From Austropuccinia psidii (lineage: Eukaryota; Basidiomycota; Pucciniomycetes; Pucciniales; Sphaerophragmiaceae): DNA of 64,000 nt. The notes below the pieces were generated by a model. It was not told the origin of the DNA, searched no databases, and saw nothing but the letters and a program-made list of their open reading frames with translations. A program made the position numbers and the translations under genes. Shown in pieces: positions 45,378-57,116 of the stretch (its first letter is position 1; each line of letters starts with the position of its first letter). The stretch lies in the NCBI GenBank assembly GCA_023105745.1, contig JALGQZ010000009.1, positions 18,400,564 through 18,464,563 on the forward strand. Reading direction: 5' to 3'.

Positions 45378-46811
45378 TTGTAAACCACTCTAGAATCAGT
45401 AGTCCTAGTAATAGAAACATTAACCCCACTCAGCCTGAACATAACATTTTCACATCTGAGAGTAACATCAACAGTGATACACTGTGGTTACAAATGTCCC
45501 AATATGCTGAGCAATCTGCAAAGCAGTTTTCAGAACTTGAAGCCAGCCATGAGAGGATGAAAAAATTACAAGCCTCCATGAAAAAAATAGTTAAAAATTT
45601 TTCAAGAAGGACATGCTCAATTGAGCAAAGCCTCTGAAGAAACTAAAAAAAGACTTAATCTAGTCTTTGAAGAACAACACCACAGCAAAAGGGACTGGGA
45701 TTGTCTGGACCAAGACATAAACAGATTGTTTGATGTCTACCATAACATGAAGCCCCAACCACAAGGCCAAATTATGGAAGATCCATATCAACCAGATGAC
45801 ATCAAACCAGATGCCATTTTGATGAATAAGGCAAGATCTCCATCACAATACCAGAATGGAGATGGCATGTCTTATTCAGAGAAGGAGACCTTAAAACAGC
45901 TTCCTGAGGCCTCAAGCTGGCCCAAATTCTCTGGAACAGGAGAATATGATCATATGGAACTCATAGATTATATTGATGGACTCTTCATTGATGTACCAAG
46001 CATACCAGACTACTGGATTACTGCTAGATTAAATACTGCATTTAAAGGTCATGCTAGTATATGGTACACAGAAATGAAAGAAATCCATGGCAGAAGGAAC
46101 TGTCCATGGTGGAAGAGTTAAATCATCCAAAAGTACAGCAATGAAAGTTGGATATGGAAAAAGACCATGTCATTTGACAATGGAAAATACTCTGTGGACA
46201 AAGATCCATATGAGTGGTGTCTTAGACAGTCTAAAAGACTTAAAGCCATTGATCCTCAGATGAACATCCAAATGAGTAATCACAAGCTTCTGACACAACT
46301 GCCAAGAGAGCTAGAGCATGCAGTAAACTTCAGATTCAACCAAAATTGAACTCTAGATGACATTGCTAATACCTTACAAGACATAAGGAAAAGGACTAAT
46401 ATAGGGAAATTCACCCCATATAAGAGAAGTGGTTTCAAAGAGAAACAACCTTTCAGGGTAGAGTTTGAAGACAAACCCAAAGAAAGAGTGGCAGAAGTGG
46501 CAAAGAAGAGAAACTCTTGTCACAATTGTGGTTCAACAGACCACTATGCCAACAACTGTCCAAAGGCAAAGAAAAAAGTCTATGCCACTGAGAAAGTCCT
46601 AGAGGAGGAATCCACAACAGAGGATTCTGAATCAGACTCTATGGATGATGCCATCAGAGACCTATCTGATGATGACCAAGACCCAAAGGAGGAATTTCTA
46701 GTAGAATACCAAGAGGAAACCCCACTAGAAATTCAGGACATACAGTTGGAAGAAGGTATGCCACAGGATACTGCCAGTAAAAACTTGTGCAAACACACAC
46801 AAGATGCATAA
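44657..46811 (+). pseudogene. E4 Gag
   Basis: Starts MSPVHLRDLG at 44657. This ATG directly follows the branch-point ACTAAC and lies in the leader intron. A TGA at 44768-44770 is followed by an open stretch to 45637 that overlaps ORF-A. One extra T near 45595 shifts the frame. The coiled coil and capsid-like part (SGTGEYDHMELIDYIDG, ITARLNTAFKG) lie in 45621-46121, then TAA. The part around 46167-46349 ends at TGA. The CCHC knuckle CHNCGSTDHYANNC is in 46488-46811, followed by a Glu/Asp-rich stretch. Confidence 0.85.
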
Positions 46812-47160
46812 AAATTCCTGGTTACACCAACCAAAGGGATGGCATATATACATGGAACAGCCACACAGATGACTGTCTGTATTGCCAATGCTCAGCATCC
46901 ACTGATCATTGACAGTGGAGCACACTGCTCCATAGTGGCCAGAGACTATCTGGACAACCACTTCCCACATTGGGAAAAGAAGCTCTTGCCCATCTAGGCA
47001 AAGAACTTTAAAAGTGCCTCAGGGAAGATGACTTCCATTTGTACAATTATCAAAGAGATAATTATACCCCACAGGAAGGGTAATATCAGACTCAATCCAG
47101 AGTTTGTAGTGCTTAATGATGCCCACATCCAAGGGCTCTTACTGGGAACAGCTACCAGAG
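46812..47160 (+). pseudogene. E4 protease
   Basis: Carries LIIDSGAHCSIV with a normal Asp-Ser-Gly (46911-46919). TAG at 46995-46997 and a one-base loss near 47147 (in a GTDYQRMYG-type end) disable it. Confidence 0.8.
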
Positions 47161-47161
47161 G

Positions 47162-50100
47162 ATGTATGGCATAGATATTTATAACAGTAAAAATAGGCAC
47201 ATTACCATTGGTACCAACAAGGAAAAGAAGTTTTCACTTGATATATACCATATATCTTCTCAAGATCCACTAGAAGAACTTCTGAAGGAATTCAGAGAGG
47301 GACAGTTTAGCACTACCCTCACCAGTAAACAAAAACTAAGTTTACTGAAGATGCTGAGAAAGAACAGACCAGCATTTGCCATTAGTGAAGAACCATTAGG
47401 CAAGATCAAAGGCCATGATATAGAACTATATCTGGATTTGGAAAGACCTTATCCACCCATGCTTAGGAGACCTCCTTATCCAGCAAGCCTGGAAACCAGG
47501 AAAGAAATTGAGAAACATATCAATGAACTCTTGGACATGGATGTCATCAGGAAGATTGGACATAATGAAATAGTGGAAATCACCACCCCAGTCCTAATCA
47601 CCTGGCATGATGGCAATTATAGACTGTGTGAAGACTTCAGAGCTCTGAATAACTACACAAAAGCAGACAGGTACCCTATACCCAGGATACCGCATTCCTT
47701 GGATAAACTGGCAAAAGCCAAATACATAACCAAAATGGATTGTATGAAAGGCTTCCACCAAAATGGAGTTAAACCAAACTCCATGAAATTACTCAGAATA
47801 ATATGCCATATTGGCATATATGAGTATACCAGGATGCCATTTGGCATCAAAAATGCACCAGCCCACTTCCAAAGGATGATGGACACAATATTTCAAGAAG
47901 AAATATTGGAAGGCTGGATGGTGGTATATATTGATGATATAATTATATACTCAGAGACATGGGAAGACCATGTACATTAAATAGACAGAGTGCTAAGCAA
48001 ATTTTCACCCATCAATCTGAAAATTTCACTGAAAAAGTGTAATTTTGGCCAATAAGAGCTACTGGCTCTAGGACATAAAGTTTCAGGTCTTAGTCTGGCA
48101 ATTGACCAGAATAAAGTAGCAGAAGTACCAAAGAGCATCAAAGTGATGCAATCTTTCCTTGGGTTTGCTAGCTACTATAGAAACCAAATCAAGAATTTCG
48201 CCCACATAACTAGTAGTTTATACAAGTTGTGTTCAAAAGATGTAGTTTTTGAAATCACCAAGGAAAGGAGGGATTCATATGAGAGGATCAAATACAAACT
48301 TACAAATGCACCTGTACTCATCTTGCCTGACTTTGAAATACCATTCAAGCTATACATAGATGCAGCATGTAGTCAAGGCATAGGAGCAGCCCTTCACCAA
48401 AGACAAATTGTGGATGGTGAACCAAGAGAAGGAGTAATTTGCTACATCTCAAGGCAACTGAAAGATTCAGAAGCCAGGTATGGGGCGACCCAGACTTCAT
48501 GTCTATGTCTAGTCTGGGCTCTGGAGAAACTTCATTATTATTTGGCGGGTGCAGTCTTTGAAGTCTACACAGAATGCACAGCCTTGAAGTCTTTACTGAA
48601 CATGAAGACTACAAATAGACACATGCTGAGATGGAAAATAGCCATACAGGAGTATAGAGGGAACATGACCATCATATACAAGGAAGGTAAAAGTCATACC
48701 AATGCAGATGGCCTTAGCAGATGGCCACTGGATAATGTCAAGAAAAATCCAGCTTATGTCCCTGAAGTTTTAGCCAAGATCCCCATCCATCTCATGGAAA
48801 TTGATAGGAGGAGAAACTTTAGATTATCTGAATGGGAACCAGGAAGTGGGACCCTTGACAGTGGGAACACTGATTCAGAAGGAACAGAAACTCCCATAAT
48901 GGGAATAAGTTCCTCAGAACTACACAATGAATTTTTCAGTGCAGTACTGAAGTCTTATGCCACACACAAACAGTGTGGAATATTACTACAACTCCTTCAA
49001 CAAAAGTACAGGAGTACAGAACTGGAATCCCAGCTGGAAGAACCCTGGTTGAGGGCCTATAAGGATAACAAGTTCTTCCTTATAGATGGCCTGCTCTACC
49101 ACAGAGAAAACACACAAGTGCACTCACAGTGGTAGACATAGACCACATCTCCCTGATCCTTCAGGAATGCCATGACCGCCCCTATATGGGACACATGAGT
49201 GAAGACAGGACCAAGGAGAGGGTAGCAAGCACATCTTGGTGGCCCAAGTGGGAAAAAGAATTGAGTGAATACATCAACACTTGTGAAAGATGCCAAAAGG
49301 CAAATAGGAAACATGGCAAGAAGTATGGGTTAATTCAACATATAGAAGAGCCCAAACACATATGGGAAACAATCAACATGGACTGGGTTACAGGACTTGT
49401 CCTGGGAGGCAAAGAAAATTAAAATGGCTGCTTAATCATAGTTGATAAGTTCAGAAAGAGCATGAGGTATCTACCATGCCACAAGGAGGACACAGCCATG
49501 GATACTGCTCTGTTATTTTGGAACAACATCATATCTACCTGTGGGGTCCCTAAGATCATCATTAGTGATAGGGACCCAAAATCCACATCTGAATTTTGGA
49601 CCAACTTGTATGACATGCTTGGCACCAAGCTTGCTTTTTCCACAGATTACCATCCACAAACAGATGGCCTAGCAGAGAGGATGATCCAAACAATGGAGGA
49701 CATCCTTAGGAGGTTCTGTGCCTATGGCATGGAATATAAGGACCATGAGGGATATACCCATGACTGGGTTACCCTTCTACCAGCTGTCCAACTGGCTCAT
49801 AATACAAGTCAGCACTCTACCACAGGAAAAACACCTGCACTGGTAGAGAAAGGGTGAAATCCCATGTTGCCTGTGGATCACTTGAAGAAGAATCTTATGA
49901 CCATTCACCCCACAGCCAAAGACTTCCATCATATGTGGAAGAGGGCTTGTGACACAGCTGCTAAATGCATAGCTAAGGCAAAAGATTATAATAAGCAGAG
50001 ATGGGACAAGACACACATGGAACCTGACTTTAAGGAAGGGGACCAGGTGTTAGTGTCTACACTGAACTTCAACAATCTTAAAGGACCCAAGAAGATGAGA

Positions 50101-50496
50101 GACTCATTTGTAGGGACCTTCACTATCATTAAGTTGATAAGCAGGAATGCAGTGGAAGTCAAGCTCACAGAGGAGTTTTCCAGGAAACACCCAGTCTTTC
50201 CAGTGAGTTTGGTCAAGCCATACTTCCAAACAGAAGAGGGTAAATTCCCCTCCAGGAATAAGATCCTCACACCACCAGAAATAGTGAAAGAAGAGGACTC
50301 CCCAGGACCTGTGAGTAAGATCATCAGGGAAAGGAAGATCAGACTTAATGGGAAGGATCAAAGACAATATTTAGTCAGATTAAAGAACCAAACAGCTGAT
50401 AAAGACAAATGGTTGGCAGAAGATGCCATACCAGATGGGAACCTTCATCTAAGGAGATTCAGAGCCTCTAGGAGGACTGAACAGTCTCATCAATGA
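47162..50496 (+). pseudogene. E4 Pol: RT, RNase H, integrase, chromodomain-like tail
   Basis: RT 47400-47980: EITTPVLITW, CEDFRALNNY, MDCMKGFHQNGV and YIDDIIIYSETW, then TAA at 47978. RNase H is in 48143-49135 ([39 protein letters not shown]). An in-frame deletion and a TAA (48053) precede it and a frameshift near 49110 ends it. Integrase: ECHDRPYMGHMSEDR and CERCQKAN, then NMDWVTGLV before TAA at 49420, [12 protein letters not shown] and [12 protein letters not shown]. From 49864 to 50496 an open end holds the linker, [14 protein letters not shown], a GTF in place of GPF/Y, and RQYLVRLKNQ...DKWLAEDAI...LRRFRASR. Confidence 0.9.
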
Positions 50497-50508
50497 TGAA
50501 CCTTTTTT

Positions 50509-50520
50509 AGAGGGAGGGTA
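50509..50520 (+). promoter_or_regulatory. Polypurine tract of E4
   Basis: AGAGGGAGGGTA directly before the 3' LTR. Confidence 0.75.
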
Positions 50521-51958
50521 TGTCAGCCTATGACTCAAAACCAGAGCACAAGCATGACAGCCAAAATACCATAAACCAATGGTATAGCCAAGATAACACC
50601 AAAACATGAAGCTGAGCTAAATCAGCTCAAAAGGTATCAAAGGAAAGAGGAAACTCACCCATTTCCAAAAATACAAGTCTCATCACCATAGGACAAGAAA
50701 TAACAAAGTTATTCCTGCTCAAAGTTGCTGCTGAGCATAAACCTTAATTTTCAGCTCTCATCTAAAATACAGAAGGAGAGGCCCAAACACATCAAATTGG
50801 TACTCCAAATGAAGCTCTAAGCCAGGGCTATCCAATGGTACTAGCCAAACTGAACTATCACCAGTATTACTTGAGTTATGGCCAAATTCAGGCCAAATAA
50901 GGGTGAACAAAACATTCACCTCTCATCTAACTTTTTCAGTTTTAGTGTGAGATATCTAAAGTGTGGTCTTTTTGCAAAGGGCACAATCAGGGCTATCTGA
51001 TGGTGTCATCCATTTCCTCATATCTCAACTATAGAAGAAGTTATGGGGCAAACAAGCCCATTATAGCTATTTGCCTAAACCACACATATGTACAAAACTC
51101 TTGTACATGGCATAACTTTGCCATGTTGAATGATAGCCATATCAAAGAAGGTAGCATTGTGTAGAACACATACAGGTCTACACACCAATTCAGTTTTGAT
51201 GTTGATATCTCAAGAACTGACAAAGTTACAGCTGTTTTAAGGTCAAAATCCCACATTCTGACCAATACAGCCTTACCATGGGATAATGTCCCATAAACAT
51301 GAATATGAGGTGTCAAAGAGACGAAAAAGCTTGTTTTTACTTCAATACCTCATATGTCAGTCAATACTTGGGTCCCATACAGTTTTTGTACAGCATTCTA
51401 TGCGTCATACACGTCAGAATCAGGCTGTGAGGTCCCCAGATGAAAATTTTCACCCTGTATTGGTAAAAACTGCCCAGATGTGGTTTCAAAACCACATCTG
51501 AGCCCAATACAGGCTATACAGGTCTTTGAAAACCACAAGCCTGTCTCAGAGAGTGAAAGAATCTTCACTTCCTCTACGTGGAAAGGTCTAGCACCCTTTC
51601 CACCCCATTTCAGGATAAAAAAGAGGCTTTTCACAGCCAGAATTGTTTCCTCATCCTGCTCTTGAATACCCTATGTAGTAAAATGTCAAAAATAGTTTTA
51701 CTCTTTGGTAATAATTAGGTATAATTATAACTTTAATTATTGTAGCTCTTATTATAGTAATACAACTGGTAAGACTGCACCCAGGGTTCTCAATAGTGCT
51801 CACCACCAGTATTCTTCAATAGTAGAACCCTTTTATCATATTACAAATCATCATCTTAAATTGAAAACTCTTATTTTAAATAATTTTTCTACGTGTCACA
51901 GTCATAGTTCTAGCTGTAAATAGCTTAGTTACTGCTTCAACATAGACTCAACCTGACA
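50521..51958 (+). repeat. E4 3' LTR
   Basis: 1,438 bp, with scattered substitutions relative to the 5' copy, so older than the copia insertion. CACGTCAGAAT is at 51410-51420. Confidence 0.95.
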
Positions 51959-51963
51959 TGAGA

Positions 51964-52593
51964 GTTCATTTTATTGTGCAGTAGTCAGATGAAGGCTTAT
52001 TTCAGCTTCATTTAACTGTTCAGACTTGAATTTCTCTAACTCTAAGTTGACTTGTGATACTTTGTTCACTGTAATTTTTTTTTTAAATGGTATGAAGGCA
52101 AATTTTGCCTCTTATTGTCTCCAATAGTAAAGTATCTGTATTTGTTGTTATGTAAATCCATCCCATACATCATTAAATAGTCATTTCCCAATATAAAATG
52201 GGTACTAGAGCAGTTTTCCATAACAACAAATTCAACTGTGATTCTTGAATTCCCATTAATGTGTGGGAATATGACATTGGTCTCAAAAATTCCTAATGCT
52301 TTCATCGGATTACTTGCACTATTGAATTTTATACCATCAATTGGTAACGATTGGTCTTCAAAACTTGGTACACAAGTCTTGAGAAAAGCTTTTACAACAC
52401 AAGAGCAGAAGACTCCTGGGTCAAGCAAATTTTTGGTGGGCTTGTTGTCAATCACCACTTCTGTTATACAGGAGCTACCAGCTGGATAACCTTTCCCCCT
52501 GCTTTGTTTTGTTTTCATAAGTTGTGCATCTTGAACTTTTGATAAATCAAGTTGACCATTGCTCAATGGTGGCAAGTGGGAATAAGATTCCAT
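51964..52593 (-). pseudogene. E3 protease with DPG at active site
   Basis: Continues E3 on the other side of E4. The open part is 52593-52066: KGYPAGSS, LLDPGVFCSCV, FILGNDYLMMYGMD. The catalytic triplet is GAC CCA GGA (52422-52414), Asp-Pro-Gly as in E2. The remaining bases to 51964 match the linker before RT and join the E3 sequence at 42275. Confidence 0.8.
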
Positions 52594-52719
52594 GATGTCA
52601 AAAGTGGCATTGATATTTTCTATATCTTTATAAGATTCAGAAAATATTAATGACTTATCATCTGAATTTTCTTCAATTATGTCATCTTTTTCAACATCAG
52701 GTTCCTTTTCAATATCAAT

Positions 52720-54817
52720 TTAATTGATTTTCCCCCTTTTTGGCCATGTATTGGCTGAATGGGTGGTGCTTTGGAAAATATGGCACTTTCTGACTGTATC
52801 TGCAGGTTTATATTTATTATTAGAATTTTCTTTGAGGTTTTCGTCCACAGAAGCTTTCCAAGGTGTATTAAACCTTGTTTTGAGATTCACCGTACTAGAA
52901 CCAATTTTGGTTCTGATGGTTACTTGTTCTAATATATTGATAATATCCTCTGCTGAAGATTGTTCAGTAGTCCTGCTTTTGACAGCATGCTCTATGTCAC
53001 CTCCACATTGTCTCAGAATCTTTCTTTGGATCATAAATTCTGACATGTCAGGATATAATGCTGTTAATCTGTATTTTTGTTGGCAAAACCATGGTAAAGC
53101 TTTGTCTCTATCAGCATTAAATTTGGCAGATTCAAAGGCTGTTTCCACTTTAAACCTCCAAGCATCATTGGCCCATTTGTTGATAATTTGCGTTTTCCAC
53201 CAAGTCCAACTTTGGTGTCAATGTGCTTGTCTCAATTTGATATACCATCTGTGAGCTGATTTGGTAAATAAGGTGCTAAACCTGGCTGTTAACAATCTGT
53301 CTGGTAATCCAAAGTCTTCTTTGATAATGTCAATACCTCTGATGAATTCCATATGGTCATATTCTCCTTCACCACTGAAGTGAGGCCATTCCTTAAGTTT
53401 TGGAACTTCTTTCAAGAGTGCTTGGCCAATTGATGGTTCCAAGATATGAAAAGAAGTAGAAAATTCATTTTTCCATTGAGAATTTTCAATATCCAATACT
53501 TGTGGATTGGGAATCCCTGTACCCTTTTTGATTAAGAGGTGTAGACATTCTTGGTAAGGGGCTTAGTAGTTGCTCAATATCATTCATTTTACTGTTGTTA
53601 CACCTTTGTGAATTTCTTAATTCATGTTGTGAGCTTTGTATAGAGGTTCTTAAATTCTTCTTATGATCATCCTCTTTATATGTCAGCTCATTCCATAATT
53701 CTGTTTGTTTAGTATTATCAAAGATAACCTCATTTAACGTTATTGTTAATTTTGATATTTCCTCTTTTGAGGTATCAAAACACTTTTTCAAGGCAATTAT
53801 ATGTGTCTTTACTTCAGTAAGTGATTTTGAAATATCATCAAGAGCTTTCTTATTATCCTCTTTGATAGTATTTATGGCTTGTTTAATTCTTTTTTCCATC
53901 ATGTCATCAATATTCAACCTAGAATATTTGTCTGTCAATTCTTTAATAATGGCAGATGGTTCATTCTTCTTTCCAAAAGAATTATCATTATTGGAAGTTT
54001 GAATTTTTCTTAAACCTTTTTCAAAACATTTAAGTGTTTCATTGATTTGGCTCAGACTCAACTTATGTGTTTTGAGATTCTCACAAATTGATGTATTTTT
54101 ATCAGAAAGATGACTTTTTACATCAGTTATAGCTTCATACAACTCTGGAATAGAATCAAAAATATCAGAAATCATTTCTGATATTTTAATCTGGCCTCCT
54201 CTTTCTTTTGTAATTACATGATTGTTCTGGCCATCTGAAACACATTTTCCATGGCATCCTGTAGCCCTGGCTGTAAGGTTTGGTGGCTGGTGCCTTTCCT
54301 TTGCCCTTGTTTGGAGCTTGTGGCTTCTTTTTCACGTTGGAATTGCTTCTGCTGGCCACTGCAGCTGTTTTTGGCACTTTATTGTGTGGTGGAGGGTTGT
54401 TTTTCCTCCATTCTAGTGTCAAGAGCATCATGTTTTTTTGTCTCCAACAATGGATGCCATCCATTGAGCAATTTGCAAGTATTGGGATGGCCCAGGAATT
54501 TTATCACAGTCAGGTAATAATTCATGCAGTTTTTCCACAAATATGCAAGGATCTGGTACTCCTTGTACTGCAGGGAATTGTTGTAAGCTTTGTGGATGGC
54601 TTTGTATATGTCCACTGAGGCTTATTGTGGCGGTTTCAGCTCTTTGTGAAGGTAAACTGTTATTATCAGCATCAGAATGACCTATTTGAGTTGTTTGGAA
54701 GTCATCAACTGACCCTTTTCCTTCTGTACCTGGTTGGCTTCTGCCATGATCAAGTTTATTACCTTTCTGGGAGCTGCTTGATGGTTTATAGCTGGCTCCT
54801 GATCTAGTTGAAGGCAT
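52720..54817 (-). pseudogene. E3 Gag
   Basis: Starts MPSTRSGAS at 54817, 14 bases before the end of the leader intron. The frame is open to 54428 and again in 54175-53486 (coiled coil), 53496-53218 (SGEGEYDHMEFIRGIDII) and 53148-52720. The knuckle is degraded: CHIFQSTTHSANTW has lost two Cys. It cannot make an intact Gag. Confidence 0.85.
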
Positions 54818-55065
54818 ATTTTATGATTAAAAAGGCTTAAAATAGTATTTTTACGTCAAAAACTTACTATTGGCCAAACTCTTAGCTTCCTGAATGGTAT
54901 TACTTATATCCAAGTTAATCAACTCAGAAGATATTGGTTCAGGTTGGTTATTTTGAGTCACAATAACAGTACTATTATGGTCTGAATTAACAGTACTGGC
55001 AGGGATAATTCTGGTGACTGTTGAGGCTGTTTCAATGTTTTCTTGTCTTACCATGTTTTCAGACA
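54186..55065 (-). pseudogene. E3 ORF-A, decayed
   Basis: The leader exon 55065-54868 is 198 nt as in E2, with donor GTAAGT at 54867 and a 64-nt intron ending CAACTAG at 54804, the same size as in E2. The acceptor before the leader has changed from AG to AT. Exon 2 has a stop where E2 has Trp (KQLK then TAG) and a frameshift near 54450, but keeps KFLGHPNTCKLLNGW and NKGKGKAPATK. Confidence 0.6.
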
Positions 55066-55274
55066 ATAAAATAAATAAAAAAAAGCCAATTAATTAAGTA
55101 GAAAAAAAGGTTATTTCAAAAAAAGAAATAAAAATATAAGCCTCACTTATAATATGAAAAAATTATTTTTTATGGGTTTTTTGAATTATAAGTATTTTTT
55201 ATATGTTTTTTAAATTTTTCAATATAAGAAAAAGTTTTGAAAAAGAGTAAAAAAATATGTCACAGGCAAAATCT

Positions 55275-55292
55275 CACGGCAGGGCCCCCAAA
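55275..55292 (-). promoter_or_regulatory. Primer binding site of E3
   Basis: The minus strand after the 5' LTR reads TTTGGGGGCCCTGCCGTG, with the same core as the other Ty3 elements. Confidence 0.6.
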
Positions 55293-57116
55293 TGTAAGGT
55301 GTGGATATGAAACTTTGATTAAAAATCAAGTACTTTTACTGTCCTCAAAATTTGTATAAGATAAAAATAAATTGAAAGTAGTAAGAAATATTATTCTGAA
55401 GAGAAAACATGCCAATTTTGTTGCTTATAGCTGTATTAGTATAAAACAATAATATTATAAAGATTCATTGTTTTAGAAACAATAAAAAGTTATCCCAAAA
55501 ATACTCTACAAGAGATATTTAAGGCTACAAAAGAAATTTCTTCAAGAGCAATTTCAATGGGAATTAATTGAGCAAAGAACTGCAAGAAATTAATTAAAGA
55601 ACAAATTCTACAAAGAGAAAACATGCCCAAAAGTGACCAGAGTGAATTTTGAAACAAAGTGACAAAGTTAACAGTCATGAAAGATGCTTTAATTCACTTT
55701 TGGGGTGGTTCGGGGGTAAAAATGATTATAAGAGTTACAAACAATGATTATAATGATTTTTTCACATGGTTAAAGGGTTTAAAATGATTTAAAAAGGGTG
55801 GTTGGAATCTTTTACTGATTGGTTTTACAGTGTTTAAACTAATTATAAAAGGAAATGATTCTAACATGAAGAGAAAAGTGGGGCAAAGAAGATATCCTTC
55901 TATAGCCATCAATTTTCTTACTCCAAAAGTAAAATTTACTCTTGTCAGTCGTGAAAAACAGTCTGACAACAGAAAATCCAATTATGGTATCATTGGACCC
56001 TGGTTTAGACCAAAAAGGGCTGGCTTAAGCCATTTTTTGCCATTTTTAGCCAATTTAGAGCCTTAAATCAGCCATTACTATAGCAATACCTGGTCTAGAG
56101 CCTTCAAAAAACGTCAAAATGTGTGTAAGAGGCATAGAAATCAGTTAAAACCCTTTTTACTAACATTTTTTTAACTTAAGGGTAGTTTTACCCTCTTGGC
56201 AACAGTTAAAACTTCCCTGGTTGGTATCAAAACCTCCTCATCAATTGAGTCACAGACCCTGTGACTCAATTCCAGGCCAAAATTGATGAATGTTTGCGTG
56301 AAATTTGACATCTCACGCCTGTCAGCAAGGATTTTGGGGGTCTGGCTCCCCCTTAGAGCTAGAGTTCCTTTTCCCCCCAATTTTAATCTTTCCAGTTTAT
56401 TTTTTCCTTTAATTCCTCATCATGTATTATACTTGTAATTTACATATGTAATTCAATTGAATTGTACAGTACAATACAGTAATAATTGATACCTCATATG
56501 TAAATCAAAGCTTACTTATGTAATACACACACCCATTTTGACATTTCAATTGAATTCAATTGGAAATACCTCAATTCCTCATAGCTTCTAAAATAAACAC
56601 AACCCCTCAGTTTTAACACAAAAATTGATGTTTAACACCACATGTGGTGTGAATTAAATTAAAATTTTGAGGATTTTCAATTTTTGAATTGAAAATACTG
56701 AAAACTTAATTTGACCTTATTTAGAGTTGAGTTACAAAAACTTTATCCAGAGGTGACCCTACTTGCTTTTTTATGAGGAATCCAATGGTGTGATAATTTC
56801 TTTATGTTTATTTATTGGATAAAAAGTTATAATATGCTTTGTATAACTTTTTACCAAAAATATTTTAATTCCACAATTTTTTATTAAAAATTCATTTTTA
56901 AATAATTTTTACAAGTAAAAATATAATTTCATAATTTTAAATTTTATTGTAATTTTATTTTTAAATTAAAATTAAATTTTTATTTTGAAATATAAATTTG
57001 TATTTATATTTCAATTTTCATTTCTATAATATAAATAAATTTATTTTATTTATATTTGTATCTTAATTTATCATTTGTGGTCTTTTGGGTATATGAAAAT
57101 ACCTCTAAGGCTCACA
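55293..57116 (-). repeat. E3 5' LTR
   Basis: 1,824 bp, complete, ends TGTGAGCC...CCTTACA in element orientation. The reference for reconstructing the split 3' LTR. Confidence 0.95.

Larger units (their letters stand above)
42276..51958 (+). mobile_element. Ty3/gypsy element E4, full length but decayed
   Basis: 9.7-kb plus-strand element with LTRs 42276-43714 and 50521-51958 (TGTCAGCC...CCTGACA), inserted in the E3 body. Flanks AGAGA (42271-42275) and TGAGA (51959-51963) fit a 5-bp duplication with one change, and the E3 sequence rejoins across it. Stops in gag-pol: 44768, 46119, 46347, 46809, 46995, 47978, 48053, 49420 and 49855; frameshifts near 45595, 47147 and 49110. ORF-A is open throughout. 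Confidence 0.95.
28753..57116 (-). mobile_element. Ty3/gypsy element E3 carrying nested E2 and E4
   Basis: Minus-strand element whose pieces are 28753-29544 and 38228-39200 (3' LTR, split by E2), 39201-42275 and 51964-55292 (body, split by E4) and 55293-57116 (5' LTR). Adding the two 3' LTR pieces and the 29 bases lost at the E2 junction gives about 1,794 bp, close to the 1,824-bp 5' LTR. This supports one original element rather than several fragments. Flanks ACATC/AAATC fit a target duplication with one change. It belongs to the same family as E2 but is inverted to it. All frames are broken. Confidence 0.85.
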
